From Corynebacterium yonathiae (GTDB taxonomy: Bacteria; Actinomycetota; Actinomycetes; Mycobacteriales; Mycobacteriaceae), in NCBI RefSeq assembly GCF_027570195.1, contig NZ_JAKMUZ010000015.1:1-64000 (forward strand): a stretch of 64,000 bases of DNA. The letters run 5' to 3'. Positions 9,117 to 18,080 of this stretch are shown in pieces. The translations under genes were made by a program, and so were the position numbers. The notes beneath the pieces were generated by a model that saw only the letters and a program-made list of their open reading frames with translations, was not told the origin of the DNA and searched no databases. Position 1 is the first letter of the stretch; the number at the start of each line of letters is the position of its first letter.

Positions 9117-10547
9117 TTATCCGTGGGCCATATTGACGAACTTGGAGTAGTGCAGCTGGTGCGCCACTTGGACAGTGTCAATGGGGCCACCACGATGCTT
9201 GGCTAAGATAATATCCGCCTCACCGGCGCGCTCATTATCGCGATCCTGGGAGTCTGGGCGATACAGCAGCATGACCATATCGGCGTCCTGCTCCAAAGAG
9301 CCGGACTCACGCAGGTCAGCAAGCTGCGGCTTTTTGTCTGTACGCGCCTCGGGACCACGGTTCAACTGCGAAATCGCAATGAGAGGGACCTCAAGCTCCT
9401 TGGCCAGAAGCTTGAGCTGACGGGAGAACTCAGAGACCTCTTGCTGACGGGATTCGACCTTCTTGCCGGAAGACATCAGCTGTAGATAGTCCAAAACAAT
9501 AAGATCCAGCCCGTGCTGCTGCTTTAGGCGGCGGGCTTTGGAGCGGATCTCCATCATGGTAAGGTTCGGCGAATCATCAATAAACAGCGGGGCATCTTGA
9601 ACCCGGTTGAGAGTCTCATCTATCTTCGCCCAATCCTCAGTGGATACACGTCCACCGCGCATATCGGCCAACTTCACCTCTGATTCCGCCGAGAGTAGGC
9701 GCATAACAATCTCTGAGGCTGACATCTCGAGAGAGAAAATCACCGAAGACTTACCGTGCTGCAAAGAACAGGAACGCATGAAATCCATGGCTAGAGTCGA
9801 TTTACCCACACCAGGGCGAGCGGCGACGATGACCATCTGCCCTGCATGCAAACCGTTAGTCAGCTTATCTAGATCAATGAACCCAGTTGGCACGCCCAGC
9901 TCCACGCCGCCGGCCTGTTGCAAAGCGGCCAGCTCATCAATGGTGGGGTCAATAAGGTCACCCAAGACTCGGTAGTCCTCTGCAGTTTTGCGCTGGGCGA
10001 CGGCAAAGACTTCCTGCTGGGCGCGGTCCAGGACGGACTCGATCTCTGCGTCCTCAGTGCCAGAAAATCCAAGCTGTACTACGCGGGTACCGGCATCAAC
10101 CAGCTTGCGCAACACGGCCTTCTCCGCCACGATTTCGGCGTAGTAGCGAGCGTTCGCTGCTGTGGGCACCGTGGCCAAGAGCGTGTGCAGGTACGGCGCA
10201 CCGCCAACGCGCTCAAGGTTATTGAAGCGGTCCAGCTGGGAGGCCAAAATGACGGCATCGACGTCCTTGCCCTCGGAATAAAGATCCAGCATGGCACGGT
10301 AAATCAGCGTATGAGCCGGATAGTAGAAATCTTCTGGCTCCAGCTCTTCGATGACTTCCATTACCGTATGGGGGCTAAGCAGCATTGCGCCAAGAACACC
10401 TTGCTCCGCTTCTCGGTCTGCTGGTGGCTGGCGGAATTCTCCATAGCGCTTTGGCTCTTCCTGCTGAAAGCGACGGCGTGGGGCCGGTTCCTCCTCCGGC
10501 GGCGGCTCCGGTGGCAGGTGTTCATCGTCAAAACTGGCGTTGGTCAT
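9117..10547 (-). CDS. dnaB: replicative DNA helicase DnaB
   Basis: A 476-residue hexameric helicase that unwinds DNA at the fork. The N-terminal primase-interacting domain (DREAEQGVLGAMLLS) begins near residue 43. The RecA-like C-terminal domain holds Walker A (ARPGVGKST), Walker B (LIVLDYLQLM) and the DLRESGSLEQDADMV stretch. The first 40 residues are an acidic/Pro-rich extension. The length is normal and motifs are continuous, so there is no intein, unlike some mycobacterial dnaB genes. It lies downstream of rpsF-ssb-rplI but is separated from them by a terminator and a DnaA-box spacer. Confidence 0.97.
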   Translation of the reverse strand: MTNASFDDEHLPPEPPPEEEPAPRRRFQQEEPKRYGEFRQPPADREAEQGVLGAMLLSPHTVMEVIEELEPEDFYYPAHTLIYRAMLDLYSEGKDVDAVILASQLDRFNNLERVGGAPYLHTLLATVPTAANARYYAEIVAEKAVLRKLVDAGTRVVQLGFSGTEDAEIESVLDRAQQEVFAVAQRKTAEDYRVLGDLIDPTIDELAALQQAGGVELGVPTGFIDLDKLTNGLHAGQMVIVAARPGVGKSTLAMDFMRSCSLQHGKSSVIFSLEMSASEIVMRLLSAESEVKLADMRGGRVSTEDWAKIDETLNRVQDAPLFIDDSPNLTMMEIRSKARRLKQQHGLDLIVLDYLQLMSSGKKVESRQQEVSEFSRQLKLLAKELEVPLIAISQLNRGPEARTDKKPQLADLRESGSLEQDADMVMLLYRPDSQDRDNERAGEADIILAKHRGGPIDTVQVAHQLHYSKFVNMAHG

Positions 10548-10642
10548 CTCTTCCCCCTTGTAGCTATTCGAGCGTGCGAGCCTGACGGAATTTCAGTTTA
10601 GTCTAGCTCCCAGACGCCACCCCCTGGGTATAACTTCCAGAG

Positions 10643-10901
10643 TTATCCACAGGCGGTTGTGGAAACTGCTGGTCGCTATAATCATCTCCCACATTTTCCC
10701 TGCACACACTTGTGGATAACTCAAAAACTTCGTGACCTGCATAAATTAAAATGCCTGCTCAGGGCACGTTTTAGAGGGTGTGAAAATAGGCACATCAATC
10801 GTGGATAAGGCCGCTGACCTGCGAGTTAATTATGCGACCTGCACGTAAACACGAAGTTAATGCGCGCCGGAGTTATCCACAGAATTCCACAGTTATCCAC
10901 A
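10643..10901. promoter_or_regulatory. cluster of DnaA boxes in dnaB-rplI spacer
   Basis: The 467-base spacer between dnaB and rplI holds four perfect TTATCCACA boxes: 10643-10651 (+), 10711-10719 (-), 10873-10881 (+) and 10893-10901 (+). A near-match CGTGGATAA lies at 10800-10808 (-). The surrounding sequence is A/T-richer than the genes. There is no dnaA or dnaN nearby, so this is not the expected chromosomal origin. A DnaA-controlled dnaB promoter or a DnaA-titrating site are the likelier roles. No gene is seen in the spacer. Confidence 0.75.
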
Positions 10902-10920
10902 AGGGGGTGAAAACGCGCTA

Positions 10921-10966
10921 GAGGCCTCAAGAACCTGCCACCTCACATAGCAGGAACTTGAGGCCT
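10921..10966 (-). terminator. terminator after rplI
   Basis: Long inverted repeat (10921-10938 with 10950-10966, core AGGCCTCAAG / CTTGAGGCCT) followed on the minus strand by CTAGCGCGTTTTC. It lies 49 bases past the rplI stop and probably ends the rpsF-ssb-rplI transcript before the DnaA-box region. Confidence 0.75.
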
Positions 10967-11014
10967 AAAGCGTTGCTGTTGTCTTTGGGTCTTTATGGAC
11001 CGTCGTGCGCCTAG

Positions 11015-11467
11015 TTAGGCAGCAACGACCGAGAAGTTCACCTTGCCGATAACATCAGCGTGCAGCTTCAGCTCGACCTGGTAGTTGCCGGTCTTCTTGA
11101 CCAGACCCTTAGGAAGCACAACGATGCGCTTATCCAGCTTGGGGCCACCGGCCTTGGAGACGGCGTTGACAATGTCTTCTGCTTGAACGGAACCGAAGAG
11201 CTTACCGGATTCGGAGGTCTTGACCTCTACCTTGACATCCGTTAGCTGCTCGAGCTGGTTGCGGACCTCACGTGCGTGATCCAGGTCGCGAATCTCGCGA
11301 GCTTCCTGGGCGCGCTTGATGCCCTCAATCTGCTTCTCTGCACCGCGGGTAGCCACGATGGCCAGGCCACGAGGAAGCAGGTAGTTACGTCCGTAGCCGT
11401 CCTTAACCTCAACAATTTCGCCAGCGGCGCCGAGGTTCTCAACGGCAGCGGTGAGGATCAGCTTCAT
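11015..11467 (-). CDS. rplI: 50S ribosomal protein L9
   Basis: A 150-residue L9. The N-terminal RNA-binding domain begins [36 protein letters not shown], split here only by reading: the [13 protein letters not shown] signature is at residues 24-36. A central helix connects to a C-terminal domain ending near residue 150. It is the last gene of the rpsF-ssb-rplI cluster and is 48 bases downstream of ssb. Confidence 0.97.
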   Translation of the reverse strand: MKLILTAAVENLGAAGEIVEVKDGYGRNYLLPRGLAIVATRGAEKQIEGIKRAQEAREIRDLDHAREVRNQLEQLTDVKVEVKTSESGKLFGSVQAEDIVNAVSKAGGPKLDKRIVVLPKGLVKKTGNYQVELKLHADVIGKVNFSVVAA

Positions 11468-11515
11468 GATCCCTGCCTTTCAATTGAGTTAGTTGAATAG
11501 TTGCGGGTGACAGAC

Positions 11516-12064
11516 TTAGAACGGAGGTTCAGAATCAGCGCCTCCGAATCCACCGGCAGGTGGTGCGGAGTTCCACGGATCTTCAGAAGGAGCCTGGTTC
11601 TGCTGCGGCTGCTGTTGTTGCTGGCCGCCTCCAAAACCACCCTGATTATTGTTATTCGAGCGCTGCTGGCCGCCTCCAAAGTTATTGCCGCCCTCACGAG
11701 GGTTGCGGTTTACCTGAGCGGTGGCGTAACGCAGAGATGGGCCAACTTCGTCGACGTCAATCTCGAATACGGTGCGGTTATCGCCCTCACGGGTCTGGAA
11801 GGAACGCTGCTTCAAGCGGCCGGTCACGATGACGCGCATGCCCTTGGACATGGTCTCAGCGACGTTTTCCGCCGCCTGACGCCATACGTTGCAGGTCAGG
11901 AACATAGCTTCGCCGTCTTCCCACTGATTCGTCTGCGAGTTATAGCGACGAGGGGTGGAGGCGACGCGGAAGTTAGCTACTGCCGCACCCGCTGGGGTGA
12001 AGCGCAGCTCGGGGTCAGCAACGATGTTGCCCACCACCGTAATATTGGTATCTCCCTGTGCCAT
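11516..12064 (-). CDS. ssb: single-stranded DNA-binding protein
   Basis: A 182-residue SSB. The OB-fold occupies residues 1-115 ([20 protein letters not shown] at the start, then [16 protein letters not shown]). A flexible Gly/Asn/Gln-rich tail of about 55 residues follows and ends in an acidic tip ADSEPPF, the docking site for replication and repair partners. It lies between rpsF and rplI. rpsR, which sits here in many bacteria, is absent from this cluster. Confidence 0.97.
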   Translation of the reverse strand: MAQGDTNITVVGNIVADPELRFTPAGAAVANFRVASTPRRYNSQTNQWEDGEAMFLTCNVWRQAAENVAETMSKGMRVIVTGRLKQRSFQTREGDNRTVFEIDVDEVGPSLRYATAQVNRNPREGGNNFGGGQQRSNNNNQGGFGGGQQQQQPQQNQAPSEDPWNSAPPAGGFGGADSEPPF

Positions 12065-12113
12065 GTCTTTACTCCTTATCGGTTACGTGGATTGTGCTTG
12101 ATCCCAGTATCCG

Positions 12114-12404
12114 CTACTTGCTGTCGGTGCGCAGAACCTTGGTACGCAGGATGGTGTCGTTCAGGTTCAGACGGCGGTCGAGCTCGGCAACCGAAGTGTG
12201 CTCGCACTCCAGGTTGACGACGGCATAAATGCCCTCTTCCTTCTTGTTGATGGGGTATGCAAGACGACGCTTGCCCCATACATCAAGGTTCTCAACCTTG
12301 CCGCCATCCTGGCGGACGATTTCGAGGAACTTATCCAGGGACGGGGTTACGGTGCGCTCATCCTGATTAGGATCCAGAATGATCATGACTTCGTAGTGAC
12401 GCAC
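12114..12404 (-). CDS. rpsF: 30S ribosomal protein S6
   Basis: I choose the GTG at 12404 (first residues [12 protein letters not shown]), giving 96 residues, the usual actinobacterial length. The sequence AGGAGGTGAT, fully complementary to the 16S rRNA tail, ends 7 bases before this GTG. The in-frame ATG at 12413 overlaps that site and would leave no spacing, so it is unlikely. The single domain has the S6 alpha/beta pattern. S6 binds 16S rRNA with S18. The gene heads a cluster with ssb and rplI. Confidence 0.95.
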   Translation of the reverse strand: MRHYEVMIILDPNQDERTVTPSLDKFLEIVRQDGGKVENLDVWGKRRLAYPINKKEEGIYAVVNLECEHTSVAELDRRLNLNDTILRTKVLRTDSK

Positions 12405-12439
12405 GGACCTCATCACCTCCTATGGTCTAGTAGTTTTCG

Positions 12440-12464
12440 GCTGCATCACCTTTGCGGATGCAGC
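12440..12464 (-). promoter_or_regulatory. rpsF leader hairpin
   Basis: In the rpsF 5' leader the arms GCTGCATC and GATGCAGC enclose a 9-base loop, and the sequence CCGAAAA follows at once on the transcript. A hairpin bordered by an unpaired CCG is the core of the known S6:S18-binding leader motif used for autoregulation. The outer stem is not obvious to me, so this is tentative. Confidence 0.4.
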
Positions 12465-12526
12465 AGGAGGGTACGTTGCGTCAAGCAACCCCACTACAGT
12501 ACCGCAAGTGACCGGCGAAGAGAAAT

Positions 12527-12715
12527 CTAACCAGTGGTGGTTGCGGCGAAAAACACAGCCGCCGTAGCCGGAATGATAGTCAGGAAAAGGATGGCCAGAA
12601 TCCCCAAGGTAATGGGACCGCGCCGATCCTCGCGGTTATGAAAGAGCCAAAAAGCTCCCATTACGCAGAGAAAGCCCAAGAAGATGGAGGCCATCCCGAT
12701 ATATGTAACGATCAT
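12527..12715 (-). CDS. small two-helix membrane protein
   Basis: 62 residues with two probable membrane helices (residues 3-26 and 36-58) joined by a charged turn NREDRRGP. Its ATG overlaps the stop of the glycosyltransferase gene by 4 bases (ATGA), which argues that it is translated as part of that operon. I do not recognise a family. It may be an accessory subunit of the upstream membrane glycosyltransferase, judged only from coupling. Confidence 0.6.
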   Translation of the reverse strand: MIVTYIGMASIFLGFLCVMGAFWLFHNREDRRGPITLGILAILFLTIIPATAAVFFAATTTG

Positions 12716-14109
12716 GCGAATGCTCCTGCCAGTGGGTCACGGCCGCCGTGCGCATCGCGCACCTTGTCCGTGGTCTTACCGCACATCTGGCGAATGATGA
12801 GGACGGCCATGGTGATAATGAGGACGTCGCGGGCGATAATAGCGAGGTCAAGCAGCTCATGCGGAATGCCCTTATTATCCGTGCCCAACATGTGCCACAT
12901 GAGTAGGGGCCATACAAGGGCGTCGACAAGCGCCCAGCTAAAGACCAAACGCCAGCGCGGTAGGGCAAGTGCTGCGGGGACTACTAGCCACAGCGAATAC
13001 TGCGGCGACCACACCTTATTGACCAATAAAAAGGCAGCCACGATGAGGTAGACCAGCTCTGCCATGCGCGGCGTCCGCGCGCTGCGCAGACCTAGCACCG
13101 CAATCGCTGCGCAAAGAGCCAAAAACGCCACCAAACTGAAGGTATTGAGAAAATCTGTGCTAAAACTTATGCCAGTATTGCGGCTGAGCACCGAATAGAT
13201 GGTGGTCCACTCCGCACCGCGCTCTTGGTTGAGACGGAAAAATTCGCGCCACGCATCCGGGTATTTCATTGCCACCGGCACGTTGACCGCAATCCAAGCA
13301 ACGGCCGCGCCAAGTAAGGTTTGGAAAAATTGCGGCCAGCGGCGATTGCGCACCGCCAAGACGAGGAATGCCCCCAAGAGGTAGAGCGGCCACAGCTTGA
13401 AGGAGGTGCCAAGGCCGATAAGGACACCCGCTAGCACCGGCCGCTTGCGCGCGGCGGCCAGAAGCGCGCCCACGGCGAAGGCGATGGAGGGGATATCCCA
13501 GTTGCTAAAGGCGTGGATAATAATAAGGGGGCTGGCCGCTACCAGGATGGTGTCCCACGTGCGGTTGCCCACCAACAGGTAGACCATATAAAGCACGCCT
13601 ACCCAGATGCAGGACATGACCAAGGCGGTCAGGCCGAAATACCATCCAGCCTCAGGAATGCCGGCCGACTCCACGAGCGAATAGGTATTGCGGGCAATCC
13701 ACCCCATCAATCCTTGGAATAAGCCTGCGAGGACCGGGTATTCCATATAACGAGTCAGGTCACCCTCCTGCCATGAAAAGGCATAGGGAAAGCCACCTTC
13801 ATCTAAACCACGGCCTCCGTAGAGCGGGATGATGTCGTTATAACAAAAAGAGGTGTATTGGCGGTTGCCCGCCCAATTTAGGCTAATGCTCCCGTCATCA
13901 CCGCGGGTACCGCCGGCACAATTGGCTTTGGAAAGGAATCCGCAAGCCAGAAATACCCACCCGACGGCGATGATGGCGCGCAGCGGGGTCCACCATTGAG
14001 TACGCCGAACACCGGCAAAACGGCCCATTGGCCCGCCGAGGAATTCAATTACCCCGCGGGCCATAGGTTCTGAAGAGGCGGGAATGCGCTGGTGCGGATT
14101 CACTATCAC
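12712..14109 (-). CDS. GT87-type (DUF2029) membrane glycosyltransferase
   Basis: About 465 residues with ten or so membrane helices. The pattern of polyprenyl-phosphate-dependent GT-C mannosyltransferases is visible, with large loop segments such as GGRGLDEGGFPYAFSWQEGDLTRYMEYPVLAGLFQ, whose EYPVL core is typical of GT87, and KLWPLYLLG. It is the homologue by position of the membrane protein next to ponA1 in mycobacteria. The start is uncertain: GTG at 14109, 7 bases after ponA, or ATG at 14064. A role in lipoarabinomannan or arabinogalactan decoration is plausible but inferred. Confidence 0.82.
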   Translation of the reverse strand: MIVNPHQRIPASSEPMARGVIEFLGGPMGRFAGVRRTQWWTPLRAIIAVGWVFLACGFLSKANCAGGTRGDDGSISLNWAGNRQYTSFCYNDIIPLYGGRGLDEGGFPYAFSWQEGDLTRYMEYPVLAGLFQGLMGWIARNTYSLVESAGIPEAGWYFGLTALVMSCIWVGVLYMVYLLVGNRTWDTILVAASPLIIIHAFSNWDIPSIAFAVGALLAAARKRPVLAGVLIGLGTSFKLWPLYLLGAFLVLAVRNRRWPQFFQTLLGAAVAWIAVNVPVAMKYPDAWREFFRLNQERGAEWTTIYSVLSRNTGISFSTDFLNTFSLVAFLALCAAIAVLGLRSARTPRMAELVYLIVAAFLLVNKVWSPQYSLWLVVPAALALPRWRLVFSWALVDALVWPLLMWHMLGTDNKGIPHELLDLAIIARDVLIITMAVLIIRQMCGKTTDKVRDAHGGRDPLAGAFA

Positions 14110-14115
14110 TGCCGC

Positions 14116-16368
14116 CTACCCTAGAAGGTCTGCTAGGTCACCATCGGGGCCGATGAGGTCATCCAACGACGGGGTCTCGGGCTGGGCCGGTGCCTTATTG
14201 CCGTTTCCGCTGTTGCCGCTGTTGCCATTATTGCCGTTATTACCGCGCTGCGGGTTCGGGGCTGGCTTCGGGCTCTCTGGCTTCTTCTCTGGCTGAGCCG
14301 GCTTGGTCTCCTCCTCCGGAGCCGCTTCCTCAGCCGGGGTCTCATAGTACTGCGTATCTCCAGTACCGCTATCCCAGCTTGGGTCGTAGGCCGGGGCGGC
14401 CGTTCCGGCGCCCGTATTGCCGAAGCCTATTGGGTAGGCGGCCGGGAAGTTCTGGAACTCGGAGTTGGCCAGGGAGTTATCCAGTACGGCCTTCCAAATC
14501 TTGGTCGGCGCGCCGGCGCCGTACATGATGCCGCCGTATTGATCGAAGATGGCGGAGGTATTATCCGCGGTACCTACCCACACGGCGGTAGCCAACTGCG
14601 GGGTGGCACCAACCATCCAGGCATCCTTGTTATTGCCGGTATCGCCCATCTGGGTGGTACCAGTCTTAGCGGCAGAAACGCGGCCACCGGCAAGGGCACC
14701 ATTGGACCAGGCAGCCACTGGCTCCATAGCTTCAATGACGTTATTGGCCACATTGGACGATACGCGGCGCTCGCCTTCATCTTCAGGGTGCTCGTACAGC
14801 ACGTCGCCGGCGGCGTTTTCTACGCGCTGTACAAAGTGCGGGTTATGCCACACGCCCTGGTTAGCCAGAGTGGACATCGCGGTAGCCATATCGAGCGGGC
14901 GGGACTGGTACTGGCCCAGGGCGATGCCCTCGAATGGCTGCTTGCCCTTTTCCGTCAGCGTCTTTTCAATGCCCGGCAGGGACTTAGCCACGCCAAGGGC
15001 GTGCGCCATATCGGCGGTGTCCTGCGTGCCGTGCTTGAGGTCCGCCTGCAGGCGGAGGAAGGAGGTATTCAGTGACTGCTTGGTAGCCTCGCGCAGGTTG
15101 CACACGCCGCAGCCACCGCCCACGTTATTAACAACGTCAGAGCCCGGCAGCTGGTACGGGGCAGAAGAGTAATTGGTATCTAGGCTAATACCCTGCTGCA
15201 ACGCGGCAGCAAGGGTCATGATCTTGAAGGTAGAACCGGTCTGTAGCGGGGAGTTGGCGTAGTCCCAGCCATTGGAATCGTGGCCACCGAAGTACCCACG
15301 GACCGCACCGGTCTTCGGGTCGATGGTGACGGAAGCCGCACGAGCATCGTCCTGCAGCGGAGCCATCTGGTCATCGACTGCCTGGATGGTGTTGTTCTGC
15401 ACATTCATATCGATGGTGGTGGTGATGCGCAGACCGCCGGTGGACACCTCATTTTCGGTGATGCCTACCTTTTCCAACTCGCGGATGACCTGATCCTTGA
15501 TGTGGCCATTAGCGCCTGGGGCCTCAGTATAAGCGGAGTACTCAGCTGGGTCACGGGTCTCTGGGAAGACCATGCCATCGCGCTGTTCCTGGGTGAGGTC
15601 ACCCATGTCCACAAGGCCATCGAGGACGTAATTCCACCGATCCTCGGAGCCCTCCTGATTCACACGCGGGTCAAGGCCGGACGGGGACTGAATAAGGCCG
15701 GCGAGCATGGCGCCTTCCTCCGGCGAGAGGTCCTTGGCGTCCTTATCAAAGTAGGCGTTGGAGGCTGCCTGAATGCCATAAGCATTGCGGCCGAAGTAGA
15801 CGGTGTTGAGGTAGGCGTTAAGAATGTCCTTCTTATCCCACTCATTGGTCATCTTCACCGAGTAAATGAGCTCGCGAAGCTTTCGCACGTAGGAGTATTC
15901 GTTTCCTACCAGCGTGTTCTTTACATACTGCTGGGTGATGGTGGAACCGCCACCAGCATCTTCGTTACCCGTTACCTTACCCACCACGGCGCGGCCAAGG
16001 CCGGTAAAGGAGAAACCAGAGTTATCCCAAAAATCGCGGTCCTCCGCGGCAAGCACGGAGTCCTGCACGTAGTCCGGGATTTCATCCAGCTTCACGTGGG
16101 TACGGTTGCCTTCCGGCGGCACCAAGCGGGCGAGCTGGGTCTGGTTATCGCCTGCATAGATGGTAGAGACCTGGTTATTTGCTAGGTCCTTCGGCTCCGG
16201 AACGGAGTATTGCGAGTATGCGTAGGCAAAAAGTCCTGCGGGCAGTGCCACAAAGACCAGAAGGAAGGCCAAAACGACCCACGGCCAAATGCGGTGCTTC
16301 TTCTTCGCCTGCTTTTTGCTGGGGCGCGCCACCTTAGTGGACTTGCCGGTAGATTCCTTTTCGGTCAC
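14116..16368 (-). CDS. ponA: bifunctional penicillin-binding protein 1A
   Basis: A 750-residue class A PBP. A basic cytoplasmic tail (rich in KKQAKKKHR) is followed by one membrane anchor at about residues 28-50. The GT51 transglycosylase domain holds the catalytic AAEDRDFW and GGSTITQQYVKN motifs. The transpeptidase domain has the nucleophile in TGSTFK (near 376), a KQSLNTS (SxN) motif and KTGTT (near 565). The last 100 residues are a Pro/Glu/Asn/Gly-rich tail (NNGNNGNSGNSGNG). It polymerises and cross-links peptidoglycan outside the membrane. It is followed closely by the GT87 gene. Confidence 0.96.
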   Translation of the reverse strand: MTEKESTGKSTKVARPSKKQAKKKHRIWPWVVLAFLLVFVALPAGLFAYAYSQYSVPEPKDLANNQVSTIYAGDNQTQLARLVPPEGNRTHVKLDEIPDYVQDSVLAAEDRDFWDNSGFSFTGLGRAVVGKVTGNEDAGGGSTITQQYVKNTLVGNEYSYVRKLRELIYSVKMTNEWDKKDILNAYLNTVYFGRNAYGIQAASNAYFDKDAKDLSPEEGAMLAGLIQSPSGLDPRVNQEGSEDRWNYVLDGLVDMGDLTQEQRDGMVFPETRDPAEYSAYTEAPGANGHIKDQVIRELEKVGITENEVSTGGLRITTTIDMNVQNNTIQAVDDQMAPLQDDARAASVTIDPKTGAVRGYFGGHDSNGWDYANSPLQTGSTFKIMTLAAALQQGISLDTNYSSAPYQLPGSDVVNNVGGGCGVCNLREATKQSLNTSFLRLQADLKHGTQDTADMAHALGVAKSLPGIEKTLTEKGKQPFEGIALGQYQSRPLDMATAMSTLANQGVWHNPHFVQRVENAAGDVLYEHPEDEGERRVSSNVANNVIEAMEPVAAWSNGALAGGRVSAAKTGTTQMGDTGNNKDAWMVGATPQLATAVWVGTADNTSAIFDQYGGIMYGAGAPTKIWKAVLDNSLANSEFQNFPAAYPIGFGNTGAGTAAPAYDPSWDSGTGDTQYYETPAEEAAPEEETKPAQPEKKPESPKPAPNPQRGNNGNNGNSGNSGNGNKAPAQPETPSLDDLIGPDGDLADLLG

Positions 16369-16443
16369 TGATTCGTGTCCTCATTCATCCCTGATCACAA
16401 ACTAAATAATTGCAGCTTACTGCCTAAGGCGGTGCGCCGGAAA

Positions 16444-16851
16444 CTAACACGCGTTAAATGCAGTAGCAGAACGCAACAAATGGTTCCATCGGCACTGGCG
16501 GCATACCTCTACCTCGTGCACCGTAAACTCCAAGCCCTCGGCCACGAACTCCGCTATTTCTTTGTCACTGCGGGCGCTCCCCGCGCGGCGGCCGAGATTT
16601 TCGCCATAGACCCAGCGTGTGAGCCGCAAAGGCTCGCCGCAGACGGGGCATTCCTTGTCCATTGTGCGCCCGTGGTGCTCGGCTGCGGCACGCAGCAAAA
16701 AATCGGCATCGCACACATCCTCCCGGGTGAGCTGCCCGGCGCGAAATTCGCGGAGATGGTGGGCGCGCTCCCACTCGTGGGAGAGCACATGCTTATAGGC
16801 AATAGAACTCACCCGGCTTATCCTAATTACCTCTTCTTGATCGATCCACAT
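16444..16851 (-). CDS. DUF5318 family protein
   Basis: A 135-residue protein with a zinc-ribbon-like arrangement: CPVCGEPL near residue 71 and CRQCRW near 119. The central RWVYGENLGRRAGSARSDKEIAEF stretch contains the YGENLG signature I associate with the actinobacterial family found beside ponA and ino1. Function unknown; the paired cysteines suggest one bound metal ion. The ATG at 16851 is the longest option and lacks a strong ribosome-binding site, so the real start may lie downstream. It is divergent from ino1. Confidence 0.78.
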   Translation of the reverse strand: MWIDQEEVIRISRVSSIAYKHVLSHEWERAHHLREFRAGQLTREDVCDADFLLRAAAEHHGRTMDKECPVCGEPLRLTRWVYGENLGRRAGSARSDKEIAEFVAEGLEFTVHEVEVCRQCRWNHLLRSATAFNAC

Positions 16852-16938
16852 GGTGTTATGCCACCGTAGGGCATAATTTTTGGCTTACTCTTACGCAGTC
16901 ACTGACAGCCACAACTCATGGAGTTAAAGGAGTAGACC

Positions 16939-18027
16939 GTGTCCGAAAAAGTAAAGGTCGCCATCGTGGGCGTCGGCAACTGCGCCACGTCCCTTATTGA
17001 GGGCGTGGAGTTTTATCGCAACGCCGCGGCCGATGCAGACATTCCCGGATTGATGCATACCCAGTTTGGCCCGTACCACGTAGGCGATTTGGAATTCGTC
17101 GCCGCTTTTGACGTGGATGCGGACAAGGTGGGCAAGGACCTTGCGGAGGCCACGCGCAGCTCCCGCAATTGCACCATCTCCATTACGGAAGTCCCGGAGC
17201 TGGGCGTTACCGTGCAGCGCGGGCCTACCCTGGATGGCTTGGGGCGTTACTACCAAGAATCCATCGCGGAATCAGAAGCCCCGCTTGCCGACGTCCCCGC
17301 TATACTCCGCGAATCCGGCGCCGATGTCGTAGTTTCCTACCTGCCGGTGGGCTCTGAGGAAGCCGATAAGTTCTACGCCCAAGCGGCCATCGATGCCGGT
17401 TGCGCCTTTGTCAACGCCCTTCCGGTCTTTATTGCCTCTGATCCGGAATGGGCGAAAAAATTCGAGGACGCCGGCCTGCCCATCGTGGGCGATGATATTA
17501 AGTCTCAGGTGGGCGCCACCATTACCCACCGCGTCATGGCGAAGCTCTTCGAAGACCGCGGCGTGCGCTTGGAGCGCACCATGCAGCTCAATGTGGGCGG
17601 CAACATGGACTTTAAAAATATGCTCGAACGCGAGCGCCTCGAATCCAAGAAGATTTCCAAGACCCAGGCCGTAACCTCGAATCTGCACAACTCCCCCATC
17701 GCCGGCAAGCGCGAGGACCGCAATGTACACATCGGCCCCTCCGATTACGTGGAATGGCTCGATGATCGCAAGTGGGCCTATGTCCGCTTAGAAGGCTCCG
17801 CCTTCGGCGAAGTACCGCTGAACTTGGAATACAAGCTGGAGGTCTGGGACTCCCCTAACTCTGCGGGCATCATCATCGATGCGGTGCGCGCCGCCAAGAT
17901 TGCTCTCGACCGCGGGGTTGCCGGCCCAGTGCTTCCCGCCTCGTCCTACCTGATGAAGTCCCCACCGGTCCAAAAGGCCGATGACGTGGCACGCGCAGAG
18001 CTAGAAGATTTTATTGCCGGAAGCTAA
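16939..18027 (+). CDS. ino1: inositol-1-phosphate synthase
   Basis: A 362-residue enzyme that converts glucose-6-phosphate to 1L-myo-inositol-1-phosphate with NAD, feeding phosphatidylinositol, lipoglycan and mycothiol synthesis. The Rossmann motif [12 protein letters not shown] is at residues 10-21. [16 protein letters not shown] and the [11 protein letters not shown] catalytic region are intact. The start is GTG at 16939, preceded by AAAGGAG. The length matches the actinobacterial enzyme and is shorter than the eukaryotic form. A MarR gene follows after 53 bases. Confidence 0.95.
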   Translation: MSEKVKVAIVGVGNCATSLIEGVEFYRNAAADADIPGLMHTQFGPYHVGDLEFVAAFDVDADKVGKDLAEATRSSRNCTISITEVPELGVTVQRGPTLDGLGRYYQESIAESEAPLADVPAILRESGADVVVSYLPVGSEEADKFYAQAAIDAGCAFVNALPVFIASDPEWAKKFEDAGLPIVGDDIKSQVGATITHRVMAKLFEDRGVRLERTMQLNVGGNMDFKNMLERERLESKKISKTQAVTSNLHNSPIAGKREDRNVHIGPSDYVEWLDDRKWAYVRLEGSAFGEVPLNLEYKLEVWDSPNSAGIIIDAVRAAKIALDRGVAGPVLPASSYLMKSPPVQKADDVARAELEDFIAGS

Positions 18028-18054
18028 TTTTTAGCCACCGAACTACCGCGCAGG

Positions 18055-18079
18055 GAAAACGAGCTATACAATCGTTTTC
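18055..18079. promoter_or_regulatory. probable MarR operator overlapping -10 element
   Basis: Inverted repeat of GAAAACGA (18055-18062) and TCGTTTTC (18072-18079) with a 9-base centre that contains TATACAAT, a good -10 element. The repeat ends 1 base before the marR-like ATG at 18081. The transcript would therefore have almost no leader, and a repressor bound here would cover the promoter: likely autoregulation. Confidence 0.65.
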
Positions 18080-18080
18080 T

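Noticed and set aside
9117-10547. Intein in DnaB
   Set aside because: The protein is 476 residues and the Walker and DLRESG motifs follow without interruption.
9918-10601. Open frame antisense to dnaB (227 codons)
   Set aside because: Shadow of dnaB; the translated sequence is low in recognisable structure.
10643-10901. DnaA-box cluster as the chromosome origin
   Set aside because: No dnaA, dnaN or rpmH nearby and the local gene order is that of a region some distance from oriC in corynebacteria.
15280-16185. Long open frame antisense to ponA (301 codons)
   Set aside because: It lies wholly opposite a gene with clear PBP motifs, has no family signature and no ribosome-binding site. High-GC coding DNA often leaves such antisense frames.
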